Counted from the first letter of the stretch, positions 42,302-52,439 are shown. The stretch is DNA of 64,000 nt from Streptomyces sp. AM 2-1-1 (GCF_029167645.1 NZ_CP119147.1:2914001-2978000); one strand, 5' to 3'. Translations and numbers: made by a program. Notes: generated from the letters alone by a model not told the origin.

Positions 42302-43047
42302 GCCAGGACCCCCGTGACCTGCGGGTACGGGCGCATGTACGCCTCGCCGTAGGTGGTCGACGCCAGGCCCAGGTTGGGTCCCGCGTTTCGCTTGAGCTGC
42401 ACTCCGCGCCGCTTGCCGAGGTCGGTGTAGTACTCCCACAGGTGCGCCTGCGCGGAGAGGCACTCCATCGCCTCGCGCTTGGTGTCGAAGACCTCGGTGA
42501 TGTCGAGGAGCACCTCGGGGGTGAAGCCGCACATCTCCGGCTGGTGGGGCTCGAAGAAGAAGACCGGCGGGGCACCCAGGACCTCGCCGGGGGCCGGGTA
42601 GCCGATGGCCCCGGCCAGCACCCGGGCGTCCAGCGCCATCCGGGCGGCGGCCGGGTGGTCGCCGTTGTACGGGTCCTCCAGCGGGTGCGTGAGCACCACG
42701 TCGGGCTGGGTCTCGCGGTAGATCGCGACCAGCCGGTCGGTCAGCTCCGGGGTGACCAACAGGGGGTAGTCACCGGCGTCCAGGAAGCGCACCTCTGCCC
42801 CGAGGACGGCGGCGGCCCGTTCCGCCTCGTCCCGGCGCATCGCCTTGATCTCCTCCAGCGCCTTGCCCTCGCGCCAGGCCCGCGCCGACTCACCGCGCTC
42901 GCCGTAGGTCAGACAGGCGATGGTCACTCTCTCGCCGCGCGAGGCGGCGAGGGCGACGGCGCCCCCGGCCCGCCACACGAAGTCTCCGGCGTGCGCGGTG
43001 ACGACGAGCGTCGACCGTGCGGGGGCGGGCGCGTTGGCTTGGGTCAT
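42298..43047 (-). CDS. PIG-L-fold hydrolase, 4-oxalomesaconate hydratase (GalB-like)
   Basis: 249-residue zinc enzyme of the PIG-L/LmbE family. The usual AHPDDE is replaced by AHAGDFVWRAGG, the form I associate with GalB-type 4-oxalomesaconate hydratases rather than deacetylases. The metal-binding LTHPLEDPYNGDHPAAARMAL follows. ATG with AAGGAGACG upstream. Lies 57 bp after gntR and overlaps the aldolase. It hydrates 4-oxalomesaconate to carboxy-hydroxy-oxoadipate, by analogy with Pseudomonas putida GalB. Confidence 0.82.
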   Translation of the reverse strand: MTQANAPAPARSTLVVTAHAGDFVWRAGGAVALAASRGERVTIACLTYGERGESARAWREGKALEEIKAMRRDEAERAAAVLGAEVRFLDAGDYPLLVTPELTDRLVAIYRETQPDVVLTHPLEDPYNGDHPAAARMALDARVLAGAIGYPAPGEVLGAPPVFFFEPHQPEMCGFTPEVLLDITEVFDTKREAMECLSAQAHLWEYYTDLGKRRGVQLKRNAGPNLGLASTTYGEAYMRPYPQVTGVLA

Positions 43048-43104
43048 GCTTGCGTCTCCTTGGCTGCGGGTGCGCTCCCGCCCCACCGGAAACCCCCTGG
43101 CGGG

Positions 43105-43755
43105 TCAGGCGCGCAACACGTCGATCACACTGCTGAGATGAGCGCGGACGGCCTGCTCGGCCGCCTGCGGTTCCCCGGCCACGATCGCTTCGATCATGGC
43201 GAGGTGTTCGCTCAGGGACTGCTGGGGACGACCGGGCCTCAGGGCCAACTGGAACTGGTGGCGCACCAGTTGCCCGTTGAGTCGCTCCAGGAGTTCCACG
43301 GCGGTCCGCTGCCCGGAGAACTCCCTGACGCAGGTGTGCAGTTGGTGGTTGAGCTCGGAGTAGGTGAGGGGATCGCCCTCTGCCACCGCCTTGGCCATGA
43401 GTGCGCCCAGACCGGTCAGCTCCTCGCGCTGCGCCTCGGTGGCCAGGACCGCCGCCTTGGCGGCACACAGCCCTTCGAGCGCCATGCGGCACTCGGTGAT
43501 GGCTACCGCCTCCTCCACGGTCACCACGCGCACCCGGGACCCGCGGTTACGGATCCGCTCCACCAGCCCCTGCGCGGCAAGATCGATCAGCGCCGCACGG
43601 ATGCTGGCCCGTGTCACACCGAACCGCTCGGCGAGTTCGTTCTCCACCAGCCGTTGGGCCGGCGCCATCTCGCCCCGCAGAATCGCCTGCCGGAGCTGGG
43701 ACAACGCCAGTTGCTTGGCCTGCTCCCCGCTGCCCGGACTGGCTTCCTTCGGCAT
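43105..43755 (-). CDS. GntR-family regulator, FCD type
   Basis: 216-residue regulator. N-terminal winged helix: QLRQAILRGEMAPAQRLVENELAERFGVTRASIRAALIDLAAQGLVER. The C-terminal FCD domain has its metal-binding residues spread over TYSELNHQLHTCV and SLSEHLAMIEAIVAGEP. ATG with GGGAGG upstream. First gene of the operon galB-C-D-dioxygenase. TTGTCAACAA sites lie in front of this gene and of the transporter, implying repression relieved by an aromatic acid or ring-cleavage intermediate. Confidence 0.92.
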   Translation of the reverse strand: MPKEASPGSGEQAKQLALSQLRQAILRGEMAPAQRLVENELAERFGVTRASIRAALIDLAAQGLVERIRNRGSRVRVVTVEEAVAITECRMALEGLCAAKAAVLATEAQREELTGLGALMAKAVAEGDPLTYSELNHQLHTCVREFSGQRTAVELLERLNGQLVRHQFQLALRPGRPQQSLSEHLAMIEAIVAGEPQAAEQAVRAHLSSVIDVLRA

Positions 43756-43807
43756 TCGTGCCCTCCCTGAGTGAGTGCTTGTCGACGCTAAATCTAGGCC
43801 AACATGA

Positions 43808-43817
43808 TTGTCAACAA
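43808..43817. promoter_or_regulatory. FCD-GntR-type operator TTGTCAACAA upstream of gntR
   Basis: The same 10-bp TTGT-N2-ACAA palindrome as at 39235, here 53 bp upstream of the gntR start within AT-rich DNA (GATTGTCAACAATTTTG). The shared word at two promoters of one pathway supports a common regulator. Confidence 0.7.
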
Positions 43818-44305
43818 TTTTGTCTCCGATTTTGCGCGGACGGTGCTCTCCCCGGGGGAGGCGGATGCGCCCTCCCCGTGGGAGGGGGAGGGCACCGACG
43901 GCACTCCGGAGTCCTCCGGGTTCGCGGGTCCGCCGCGGGGACGACCGGGCCGGTGCCCGGCGGCCCGTGCGAGGGCGTACGGGGAGGAACGGTGTGCGGC
44001 GCACGGGGAGGCAGGAAAGAGCGGGTCCGACGGACACGGGGCTGAGCGTCGGCGAGCGGATCGTGCCGCTCGGGCCGGACCGGCGGGACGGCACCCCCGC
44101 GGGACCAGCTGCGGGTGGGTGCCGCGGTCGCCGCGGCCCCGCTGCTCCGGCTCGTGCACGCCGGAGGAGTGGTGGCGCGGCACGGCACGCTCCTCGTCGC
44201 CTCCGGCCGGCCCCGGTGGAGCCGCTCGCCGCAGCCGTGGCGGTGCGGATGCCGGGTGTGAGTAGTTGACGTACAGGAAATCCCGGTGAGAACGATCGTG
44301 CTTGA
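43818..44305. other. Gene-free stretch between the catabolic operon and the Tn3-like remnant
   Basis: About 490 bp. A strong hairpin CCCTCCC-CGT-GGGAGGG lies at 43870-43886. The rest shows only fragmentary frames (for example LRVGAAVAAAPLLRLVHAG near 44100-44160) that may be a decayed gene. This marks the left boundary of the accessory region. GTGAGAACG at 44286 recurs at 45408 and 45491. Confidence 0.4.
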
Positions 44306-45169
44306 CTACTGGGTCTCCGTGGTCTGAAGGACCTGTGCGTGGAAGCGGTCGCGGTCCGCAGCTTCCTTGGGTGTCAGCGGGTCATCCGGAGGCCGGATCC
44401 GGGTTCGGCGGGGGTGCGGGATGTCGTCGGCTTCCCGGAGATCCGCGAAGTCGGCGTGCGCCTCCTCGACGGCCTCGGGGTATGCCTCCCTCCTCTCGTG
44501 CTCGGCGAGCGCGCGGTAGATGCTGGCGACGCTGGAGCATGGCCTTTGCGCTTGCCGGTGGGGATGATCAGGTCGGGCTGGATCTGCTCGACCGACTCGC
44601 CGTTCGCCCGGCGCCGCAGCACGGTGTGCAGCATGTCCTGGGTGATGACGGCAGGTCGGCCACCGTGCTTGCCCTTGCGGGCCGCCGCGTCGAGACCTTC
44701 GAGGGTCGACTCCCGGATGTTCTCCCGCTCGGTCTCCGCCATCGCCGCGAAGAACGCGAACAGTAGACGGCCCGGCCCGCTCGGGTCGTACATCCCGGGC
44801 AGCGGCCCGGCAAGCATCTCCAGGACCAGGCCGTGGGCGGTGAGATGGCCGGCGAGCGAGGTGAGTTCGGCGGCGTCGCGGCCCAGTCGCTTCATCTCGT
44901 ACACGGTGAAGATGACCCGGCAGTGCGGGGGCGTGGGCCTTGATCTGGCGGGCGAGCGCGAGGGCGGCCTCGAACTGCGGGCGGACGCGCACGCGGGTGC
45001 TGATCTTCTCGGAGAACACCTTGTCGCGCTCGATGCCGTGTTTGGCGAGGGCGTCGAGCTGCGACTGGAGCTCCTGGCCGAGCGTCGAGCACCGTGCGTA
45101 CCCGATGCGGATGTCGGCGCTCGGGGCGTTGGGCGCGAGAGCGGGCGGGACGGGGTGCCGGAGCGCCAC
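44306..45169 (-). pseudogene. Serine recombinase (Tn3-type resolvase/invertase), two frameshifts
   Basis: The coding trace runs in three pieces. The N-terminus (RIGYARCSTLGQELQSQLDAL, with the catalytic Ser) is in one frame. After about 44935 the frame changes to FTVYEMKRLGRDAAELTSLAGHL...FFAAMAETERENIRESTLEG, and back near 44540 to SVASIYRALAEHERREAYPEAVEEAH. The HTH end is VASIYRAL. Both breaks lie in GC-rich runs, so a pseudogene or two sequencing slips are possible. GTG start. It is the resolvase half of a decayed Tn3-family element. Confidence 0.8.
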
Positions 45170-45503
45170 GGCTGGCCGGGCCCGCGGTCGGCGGGGGTGG
45201 GCACGCGCAGGAGCTCGGCGAGGCGGGGCACCTTGGTGAAGCGGCGGGTGTGGTAGGCGCCGGCGACCGCGCCGGAGCGCGAGCGGCACGGCGAGCCAGG
45301 CGCGGCACTCTACGTCGTCCGCATCGTTCGGTGAGGCTTCTTGAAGGGCCGTCATGCACCGGAGCTGTCACAAAACATTCTCAGAAGTACCTCGAACCCA
45401 CCTTTGGGTGAGAACGAGTTCTGCTAACCGGAACGGCGCTTCGCGGTCGCCGGGCCGTCATTTTTGTCTTGCTCGGGCATAGGACCGTTTGTGAGAACGG
45501 CGG
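45170..45503. other. Spacer with repeated GTGAGAACG words
   Basis: GTGAGAACG occurs at 45408-45416 and 45491-45499 (also at 44286-44294), and the inverse TTCTCA at 45378. The stretch is less GC-rich than its neighbours. The position upstream of the resolvase would suit a res site, but subsites cannot be defined by eye. No gene is seen. Confidence 0.3.
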
Positions 45504-46400
45504 TCAGATCGATGTGTGCGGGGCTTCCCGGTGGGGCGCGACTGCGGGCGCGGTCATGTCGAGCAGGAGCAGGGCGTCGTGGCCGGGTGTGCCGGGTTCA
45601 GCGGTGTAGACGCCGATGCGCTGTCCGGGGGTGCCTTCCAGCTGCATGGACTGCGAGGTGAGCGTGAGGGTGCCGACGCCGGGGTGCTGGAAAGTCTTTT
45701 GTGCAGGCTTTCGGCCGGTGACCTCGTAGCGTTCCCACAGCCGGGCGAAGTCGGGGCTCTTGAGGAGGAGCTCGCCGACGAGGTTGGTCAGGTCCGGGGC
45801 GTCGGGAGCGGTGCCTGCGACGGCGCGCAGCCGGGCGACGCAGGCGGTGATCTGCCGGTCCCAGTCCGGGAACAGGTTCCGTGCGGCCGGGTGGAGGAAG
45901 AGGTAGCGGGCCAGGTTGCGGTGCTTGGCCGGCCAGTCCTCCAGACCCGCGTACAGGGCGAGGCCGCCGGGGTTCCAGGCGAGCATGTCCATGCTGCGGC
46001 TGATGACGTACGCGGGGTTCGGGCGCAGCGACTCCAGCAGCAGTTTCAGGTGGGGGCGTACGGTGCGGCTCGGTGCCGGCGGCGGCTCGGAGACATAGCG
46101 GGCGGCACGCGCCGCGAGCTCACGCAGGTGCTGGTGCTCCTGGTCGTCCATGTGCAGGGCGCGGGCGAGGGAGTCGAGGACGGCGGGGCTGGGGCGGGTC
46201 TCCTTGCCGCGTTCCAGGCGCACGTAGTAGTCGATGCTGATCCCGGCGAGGGTGGCCAGCTCCTCACGGCGCAGGCCCGGGGTGCGGCGGATGCCGGCGC
46301 CGACGGTGAGGCCGACGTGCTCGGGGCTGGTCTGGGTGCGGCGGGCGCGCAGGTAACGACCCAGCTCGGCGCCCTCGCTCTGTGCGCTCGTCGAAGTCAT
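45504..46400 (-). CDS. XRE-family regulator with MmyB-like ligand domain
   Basis: 298-residue regulator. N-terminal HTH: TPGLRREELATLAGISIDYYVRLERGKETRPSPAVLDSLARAL. The C-terminal MmyB-like domain begins at LKLLLESLRPNPAYVISRSMDMLAWNPGGLALY and continues to LTSQSMQLEGTPGQRIGVYTAEPGT. ATG with GGAG upstream. Divergent from the aldo/keto reductase operon, which it most likely controls; such regulators sit beside short-chain reductase genes in many Streptomyces. A paralogue lies at 52440. Confidence 0.9.
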   Translation of the reverse strand: MTSTSAQSEGAELGRYLRARRTQTSPEHVGLTVGAGIRRTPGLRREELATLAGISIDYYVRLERGKETRPSPAVLDSLARALHMDDQEHQHLRELAARAARYVSEPPPAPSRTVRPHLKLLLESLRPNPAYVISRSMDMLAWNPGGLALYAGLEDWPAKHRNLARYLFLHPAARNLFPDWDRQITACVARLRAVAGTAPDAPDLTNLVGELLLKSPDFARLWERYEVTGRKPAQKTFQHPGVGTLTLTSQSMQLEGTPGQRIGVYTAEPGTPGHDALLLLDMTAPAVAPHREAPHTSI

Positions 46401-46615
46401 GACTCCAGTCTCACCCGCCGGGCACCCGCGGGGCGGGCGGGAGGGGGGCCCTGTCGTTACCCCCGAAGAGCCCGCCCTGCCACACCCGAGCAATCCGGGG
46501 AAAGGTGGATGAGGAAGACGCCGGTCCCTCGCGCCGCCCGGGTTTCACCCGGCACGACCTGCCGGGCCGGGCGAGAGTGAGAGACCAGGTAACACCATGA
46601 TCGGAAGAGGGCGAG

Positions 46616-47593
<978 letters not shown>

Positions 47594-47654
47594 CCCCCAC
47601 CCCGCCGGGGCGCCACGCTCCGCACCCCCACCACCCGTTTGGAGTAGCACCGTC

Positions 47655-48683
47655 ATGCGTGCAGCCGTGATGTACGGCGCCGGCGACGTCCGTGTCGAAG
47701 ACCGGCCCGACCCGAAGATCGACCAGCCCACCGACGCGGTCGTCCGCGTCGTCGCGTCCTGCGTGTGCGGCAGCGACCTGTGGCCCTACGCCTCCATGCC
47801 CGCCACCGACACCGGCCGCCCCATGGGGCACGAGTTCCTCGGCGTCATCGAGGACACCGGCGCGGACGTCACCGGCCTGACGGCGGGCGACCTGGTCGTC
47901 GCCCCGTTCACCTACAGCGACAACACCTGCGACTACTGCGCCAAGGGCCTGCACATCTCCTGCCGCCACGGCGGCCGGTACGGCTTCGACGGCGTCGACG
48001 GCGGACAGGGCGAAGCCGTCCGCGTCCCACAGGCCGCCGGCACCCTGGTCAAGCTCCCGGTGGCTGCGGACTCCGCGCTGCTGCCGTCCCTGCTGGCCCT
48101 GTCCGACGTCATGACCACCGGCCACCACGGCGCCGTCACCGCCGGCGTCCGCCGCGGCGACACCGTGCTCGTCGTCGGGGACGGCGCGGTCGGCCTGTGC
48201 GCGGTGATCGCCGCCAAGCGGCTCGGGGCCGAGCGGATCGTCCTCGCGGGACGCCATACGGCCCGTACAGATCTCGGCCGTGACTTCGGCGTCACGGACG
48301 TGGTCGCCGAACGCGGCGAGGAAGCAATCGCCCGCATCCGCGACCTGACCGGCGGCGTCGACAAGGTCATCGAGGCCGTCGGCACCCGCCAGAGCTTCGA
48401 CACCGCGCTCGGAGCGGTCCTGGACGGCGGCACCGTCAGCCGCCTCGGCGTCCCTCAGTACGAACAGGGCCCGATCGGGCCGGCCCTCTTCATGCGCAAC
48501 ATCACCCTGACCGGCGGAGCCAGCCCCGCCCGCGCCTACATCGAGCAGCTCCTGCCCGACGTCCTTAACGGCACCATCACCCCCGGCCGCGTCTTCGACC
48601 AGGAATTCACCCTCGGCCGGACGCCGGACGCCTACCAGGCCATGGCCGACCGCCAGGTCCTCAAGGCGCTCATCCGCCCCTGA
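47655..48683 (+). CDS. Zinc-dependent alcohol dehydrogenase, MDR superfamily
   Basis: 342-residue enzyme. Catalytic zinc ligands: Cys in CVCGSDLWPY and the GHEFLGVIE motif. A structural-zinc-like loop is partly preserved (CDYCAKGLHISC). The Rossmann motif is VLVVGDGAVGLCAV. Overall form resembles bacterial dehydrogenases of the glutathione-independent formaldehyde/threonine type. Second gene of the operon, between the two aldo/keto reductases. Confidence 0.92.
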   Translation: MRAAVMYGAGDVRVEDRPDPKIDQPTDAVVRVVASCVCGSDLWPYASMPATDTGRPMGHEFLGVIEDTGADVTGLTAGDLVVAPFTYSDNTCDYCAKGLHISCRHGGRYGFDGVDGGQGEAVRVPQAAGTLVKLPVAADSALLPSLLALSDVMTTGHHGAVTAGVRRGDTVLVVGDGAVGLCAVIAAKRLGAERIVLAGRHTARTDLGRDFGVTDVVAERGEEAIARIRDLTGGVDKVIEAVGTRQSFDTALGAVLDGGTVSRLGVPQYEQGPIGPALFMRNITLTGGASPARAYIEQLLPDVLNGTITPGRVFDQEFTLGRTPDAYQAMADRQVLKALIRP

Positions 48684-48734
48684 CCACGACCGGCACCCCC
48701 TACCGGCACCCGCACAGCAAAGGACACCCCGCTG

Positions 48735-49586
48735 ATGAAGACCGTCACTCTGAACAACGGCGTCGAGATGCCGCTCCTGGGCTTCGGCGTCTACCAGATC
48801 CCCGCCGAGGACACCGAACGCACCGTCTCCGACGCGCTCGCCGCCGGCTACCGGCTGCTGGACACCGCCGCCGCCTACGGCAACGAGGAAGCCGTCGGCC
48901 GCGCCATCAAGTCCAGCGGCATCCCGCGCGAGGACCTGTTCGTCACCACCAAGCTGTGGGTCCAGGACGCCCCCGCCCAGGACAACACCCGCCGCGCCTT
49001 CGAGACCTCGCTGACCAAGCTGGGTCTGGACCACCTCGACCTGTACCTGATGCACCAGCCCTTCGGCGACGTCTACGGCCAGTGGCGCGCCATGGAGGCC
49101 GCCAACCGCGAGGGCCTGACCCGCGCGATCGGCGTCGCCAACTTCTACCCCGACCGCCTGATCGACCTGATCGTCAACAACGAGATCACCCCGCAGGTCA
49201 ACCAGATCGAGACCCACCCCTTCTTCCAGCGCACCGACTACCACGCCCTCATGCGCGAGCACGGCGTGCAGCACCAGTCCTGGGGCGGCTTCGCCGAAGG
49301 CAAGAACGACCTGTTCACCAACCCGCTCCTCGCCGGCATCGGCAAGGAGCACGGCAAGTCCGTCGCCCAGGTCGTGCTGCGCTGGCTCACCCAGCGCGAC
49401 GTCATCACCATCCCCAAGTCCGTACGCGCCGAGCGCATGGCCGAGAACTTCGACGTCTTCGACTTCGACCTCACCGACGAGCAGATGGCCCAGATCGCCA
49501 CCCTCGACACCGGCAGCTCCCTGTTCTTCGACCACCACGACCCCGAGATGGTCACCTGGCTCGCGAAGCGCCGCCTCGACGCCTGA
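48735..49586 (+). CDS. Aldo/keto reductase (2,5-diketogluconate reductase type, AKR5)
   Basis: 283-residue AKR. Tetrad: Asp and Tyr in [15 protein letters not shown], Lys in VTTKLWVQ, His in [13 protein letters not shown]. Further signature [10 protein letters not shown] and [19 protein letters not shown] bind cofactor. Third gene of the operon, 51 bp after the dehydrogenase and followed by a strong terminator. Substrate unknown; may reduce dicarbonyls or quinone-like compounds together with its neighbours. Confidence 0.93.
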   Translation: MKTVTLNNGVEMPLLGFGVYQIPAEDTERTVSDALAAGYRLLDTAAAYGNEEAVGRAIKSSGIPREDLFVTTKLWVQDAPAQDNTRRAFETSLTKLGLDHLDLYLMHQPFGDVYGQWRAMEAANREGLTRAIGVANFYPDRLIDLIVNNEITPQVNQIETHPFFQRTDYHALMREHGVQHQSWGGFAEGKNDLFTNPLLAGIGKEHGKSVAQVVLRWLTQRDVITIPKSVRAERMAENFDVFDFDLTDEQMAQIATLDTGSSLFFDHHDPEMVTWLAKRRLDA

Positions 49587-49603
49587 TCCCAGGAGCCACG
49601 GCC

Positions 49604-49640
49604 ACAGAGGGCGGCAGACCGATGGCCTGCCGCCCTCTGT
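49604..49640. terminator. 14-bp perfect stem-loop after the second aldo/keto reductase
   Basis: ACAGAGGGCGGCAG and CTGCCGCCCTCTGT are exact inverted repeats around a 9-nt loop. It lies 18 bp after the AKR stop and 35 bp before the flavodoxin start, so the flavodoxin probably depends on read-through or its own promoter. Confidence 0.85.
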
Positions 49641-49674
49641 CCTGCTCGAACCTTCGTCCCCGGGGGGCCGACCT

Positions 49675-50370
49675 GTGACCCGAACCGACCGTCTGCCCGC
49701 GCGGCGCGCCCTCCTGCGTGCCGCACTGCTGACCGGAGCCGCCGCCATGACCACCCCCGTCCTCGCCGCCTGCACACGCGACCCCGACCGGCAGACGTCC
49801 GGCCAGGCCACCACAGCCCCGGCACCCGAGCCCTCCCGTAAGCCTCGCGGGATCCTGCTCGCCTACTTCTCCCGGCCGGGCGAGAACTACTACTACGGCG
49901 ACCGCACCGACCTGAAGACCGGCAACACCGAGGTCCTGGCCCGAAAGCTCCACAACCTGATCGACTGCGACCTCTACCGGATCGAAGCCGCCGACCCCTA
50001 CCCCCACGATTACGATGCCACCGTCCAGCGCAACGTCAGAGAGCAGGACACCGACGCCCGCCCGGCCATCAAGGACCGCCTGCCCGACCTGACCGGCTAC
50101 GGCACCATCCTGCTCGCCAGCCCGATCTGGAACGTCCGCGCACCCATGATCATGACTACGTTCACCGACGGGCTGGACTTCCGCGGCAAGACCGTCCGCC
50201 CGGTCACCACCTACGCCATGAGCGGCCTGGGCACCACCGAACGCGACTACGCCGCCTCCCGCCCCGGCGCAACCATCGCCCCCGGCCTCGCTGTCCAGGG
50301 CGAGAAGGTCAGGGACGCCGACACCGAAGTCGAGGCATGGCTGCGACGCATCGGGCTGTCCACCAGGTGA
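49675..50370 (+). CDS. Exported lipoprotein flavodoxin
   Basis: 231-residue protein. N-terminus LPARRALLRAALLTGAAAMTTPVLAAC combines a twin-arginine-like pair with a lipobox (VLAAC), so it should be tethered outside the membrane. The flavodoxin domain (about 60-225) opens with ILLAYFSRPGENYYYGD and has LLASPIWNVRAPMIMTTF at the FMN site. GTG start. An extracytoplasmic flavodoxin is uncommon and could carry electrons to periplasmic-side reductases. Confidence 0.85.
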   Translation: MTRTDRLPARRALLRAALLTGAAAMTTPVLAACTRDPDRQTSGQATTAPAPEPSRKPRGILLAYFSRPGENYYYGDRTDLKTGNTEVLARKLHNLIDCDLYRIEAADPYPHDYDATVQRNVREQDTDARPAIKDRLPDLTGYGTILLASPIWNVRAPMIMTTFTDGLDFRGKTVRPVTTYAMSGLGTTERDYAASRPGATIAPGLAVQGEKVRDADTEVEAWLRRIGLSTR

Positions 50371-50388
50371 CCGTTCCTGCCGGGTACC

Positions 50389-50862
50389 TCACGGCTGTTC
50401 GCCGTCCTCGTCGCCGTCCTCGGACGCGTCCGGGTCGCGGAAGGGGCGCAGGCCCTGGCCGGGGCCGCTGGCCTTGATGTTGAACAGGTAGCGGCCCAGG
50501 AAGTTGATGTGGCGGTCCTTGAGCGGGGACAGGCGGGCGACGTCCTCGTCCTTGAGGTCGTGGCCCTCGGAGCGGAGCCGGGCCACGGCAGCGTCCAGGT
50601 AGCGGGTATTCCAGAGGACCACCGCGTTGATGACCAGACCCAGGGCGGCGAGCTGGTCCTCCTGACCCTCCCGGTACGCCTGGCGGATCTGGCCCGGGCC
50701 ACCGTGGCAGATCGCGCGGACGAGCCGGTGGCGGGACTCCTGGACGGTGAGCTGCCGGTTCATCAACCGCCGGTACGTGTCGGCCAGCGGATGGACCAGG
50801 GCGAGCAGGTGCATGGTCCTGTCGATCCGCCCGTACTCGGCGAATGTCAGCTGGACCGACCC
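50389..50862 (-). pseudogene. Tn3-family transposase, C-terminal fragment
   Basis: 157 codons of the DDE transposase end: LTFAEYGRIDRTMHLLALV, NRQLTVQESRHRLVRAICHG, LGLVINAVVLWNTRYLDAAV and DEDVARLSPLKDRHINFLGRY. The upstream 800 or so codons are absent; the frame runs into the MFS gene, where similarity ends near 50862. The last 30 codons are acidic and may be intact. Truncation was probably by deletion or insertion at the MFS border. Confidence 0.88.
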
Positions 50863-52265
50863 GCGTGGGAGGCCTTCTCGGTCCGGAGGAAGAAGAAGGA
50901 GGTCAGGACCCCGAGGGCGACCACCGCGGTGTTCACGATCACTGCGGTCGTGATCCCGTCGTGGATGTCGGTGTTCGCCGCTGCGATCGCCGACATGACC
51001 GGCGTGCCCATCGTGATGCCGATCTGCTGGGTCATGGTGGCCAGGCCCGTCGCCATGCCCTGCTCGTGGTCGGCGAGGCCGGTCGTCGCCGTGACCATGA
51101 ACCCGACGATCACCAGCATGTTCCCCACGCCCCCGGCGAAGGTAGCGGCGAGCAGCAGCCACATGCTCGAACCGGTCTCGCCCAGCCCGACCAGGGACAG
51201 GGTCGCCACCGCCTGCACCACCCCGCCGATCAGCAGCGTCGTCCGGGTGGACGTCGCCCCGATCACGCGGGGCGCCATCGAGCCGCCCACCACCGTGCCG
51301 ACACCCAGCACGCCGAACGACAGGCCGGCCGTCAGCGGCGAGAACCCCAGTACCTCCTGGAGGTACAGCGTCATCAGGAAGACCAGGCTCGTCTCGGTCA
51401 GGAACGCGATCGCACCGGCGACGTTTCCCCAGGCCACCGTCGGCTTCTTCAGCACCGGCACCGGCACCAGCGGGCTCGTCGCCTTCGATTCCACCGCGTA
51501 GAAGACCAGGAGCAGCACCACGCCGGCCGCCAGCCATCCCAGCGCCGCACCCGAACCCCAGCCGTGCTCACCGGCCTGCGTCAGACCGAACACCAGCGCC
51601 AGCAGCCCCAGCGTCACCGCCACCGCGCCCGGCACGTCCAGCTTGGGACGGACCGCCGGGCGGGACTCCTTGATCGCCGTCGGCGCGATCACCAGTACCG
51701 CGACCGCCACCGGCACGTTGATGAAGAACGACCAGCGCCACGACAGGAGGTCGGTCAGCACCCCGCCCAGGATCGCGCCGGTCGTGAACCCCGCCGACAT
51801 CAAAGCCCCGTTGAGCCCGAGTGCTTTCTGCCGCAGCGGTCCCTCCGGAAACGACGTCGTCAGCAGTGACAGACCCGCCGGGGTGACCGCCGCCGTCGCC
51901 AGACCCTGGAACACCCGCGCCACGATGAGCATTTCGGGACTCTGGGCCAACCCACCCACCAGGGAGGAGAGTCCGAGGACCGCGAGTCCCGCCAGGAAGA
52001 GCCGCCGCCGGCCGAACAGGTCCGCGATCCGCCCGAACAGCAGGGTGAAGCCGGCCGCCGCCAGCGCGAACGACGTCGCGATCCACTGCAGCCCCGACAG
52101 CGAGAAGCCCAGTCCGTCACCGATCACCGGCAACGCCACGTTGAGGATCGAGAAGTCCACCGCCAGCATGAACTGCGCGACCAGCAACACCACCAGGACG
52201 AGCCGCAGACGACCGTCCAGACGGACCGGCCCCTCCCCCGCCCGTACACCCTCGGCAACGGCCAT
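50847..52265 (-). CDS. DHA2-family MFS efflux pump, 3' end at the Tn3 junction
   Basis: 472-residue, 14-helix transporter: motif D1 FMLAVDFSILNVALPVIGD, motif A GRIADLFGRRRLFLAG. The last codons (HAGRSS) and stop lie inside the Tn3 transposase fragment, so the natural C-terminus has been replaced. The 14th helix (VVALGVLTSFFFL) is complete. I start at the ATG at 52265 with GGAGAGGG nine bases upstream. Divergent from the XRE regulator at 52440. Confidence 0.9.
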   Translation of the reverse strand: MAVAEGVRAGEGPVRLDGRLRLVLVVLLVAQFMLAVDFSILNVALPVIGDGLGFSLSGLQWIATSFALAAAGFTLLFGRIADLFGRRRLFLAGLAVLGLSSLVGGLAQSPEMLIVARVFQGLATAAVTPAGLSLLTTSFPEGPLRQKALGLNGALMSAGFTTGAILGGVLTDLLSWRWSFFINVPVAVAVLVIAPTAIKESRPAVRPKLDVPGAVAVTLGLLALVFGLTQAGEHGWGSGAALGWLAAGVVLLLVFYAVESKATSPLVPVPVLKKPTVAWGNVAGAIAFLTETSLVFLMTLYLQEVLGFSPLTAGLSFGVLGVGTVVGGSMAPRVIGATSTRTTLLIGGVVQAVATLSLVGLGETGSSMWLLLAATFAGGVGNMLVIVGFMVTATTGLADHEQGMATGLATMTQQIGITMGTPVMSAIAAANTDIHDGITTAVIVNTAVVALGVLTSFFFLRTEKASHAGRSS

Positions 52266-52439
52266 CACACACATCCCTCTCCGGAGCGGACGGCCCGAGC
52301 GGTCGTCCTGGAGAGTGACTCTGCTGCTGTGCGCGGGAGTTACCCAGCCCTCCGGTCTTGCTGGCGTCCGGGAAGCTATCACTGGCAGGGCCACCTTCAG
52401 GGCCCCGTGCCCGGACCTCGCCCCGGCACACTGGTGGGC

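Noticed and set aside
39078..42317. 1079-codon open frame on the plus strand across the catabolic operon
   Set aside because: It is antisense to five well-recognised genes, is Arg/Gly/Val-rich with no motifs, and reflects high GC in third positions.
43804..44269. Overlapping plus-strand frames of about 153 codons
   Set aside because: Two frames of equal length with Arg/Gly-rich translation and no RBS; at most decayed coding DNA.
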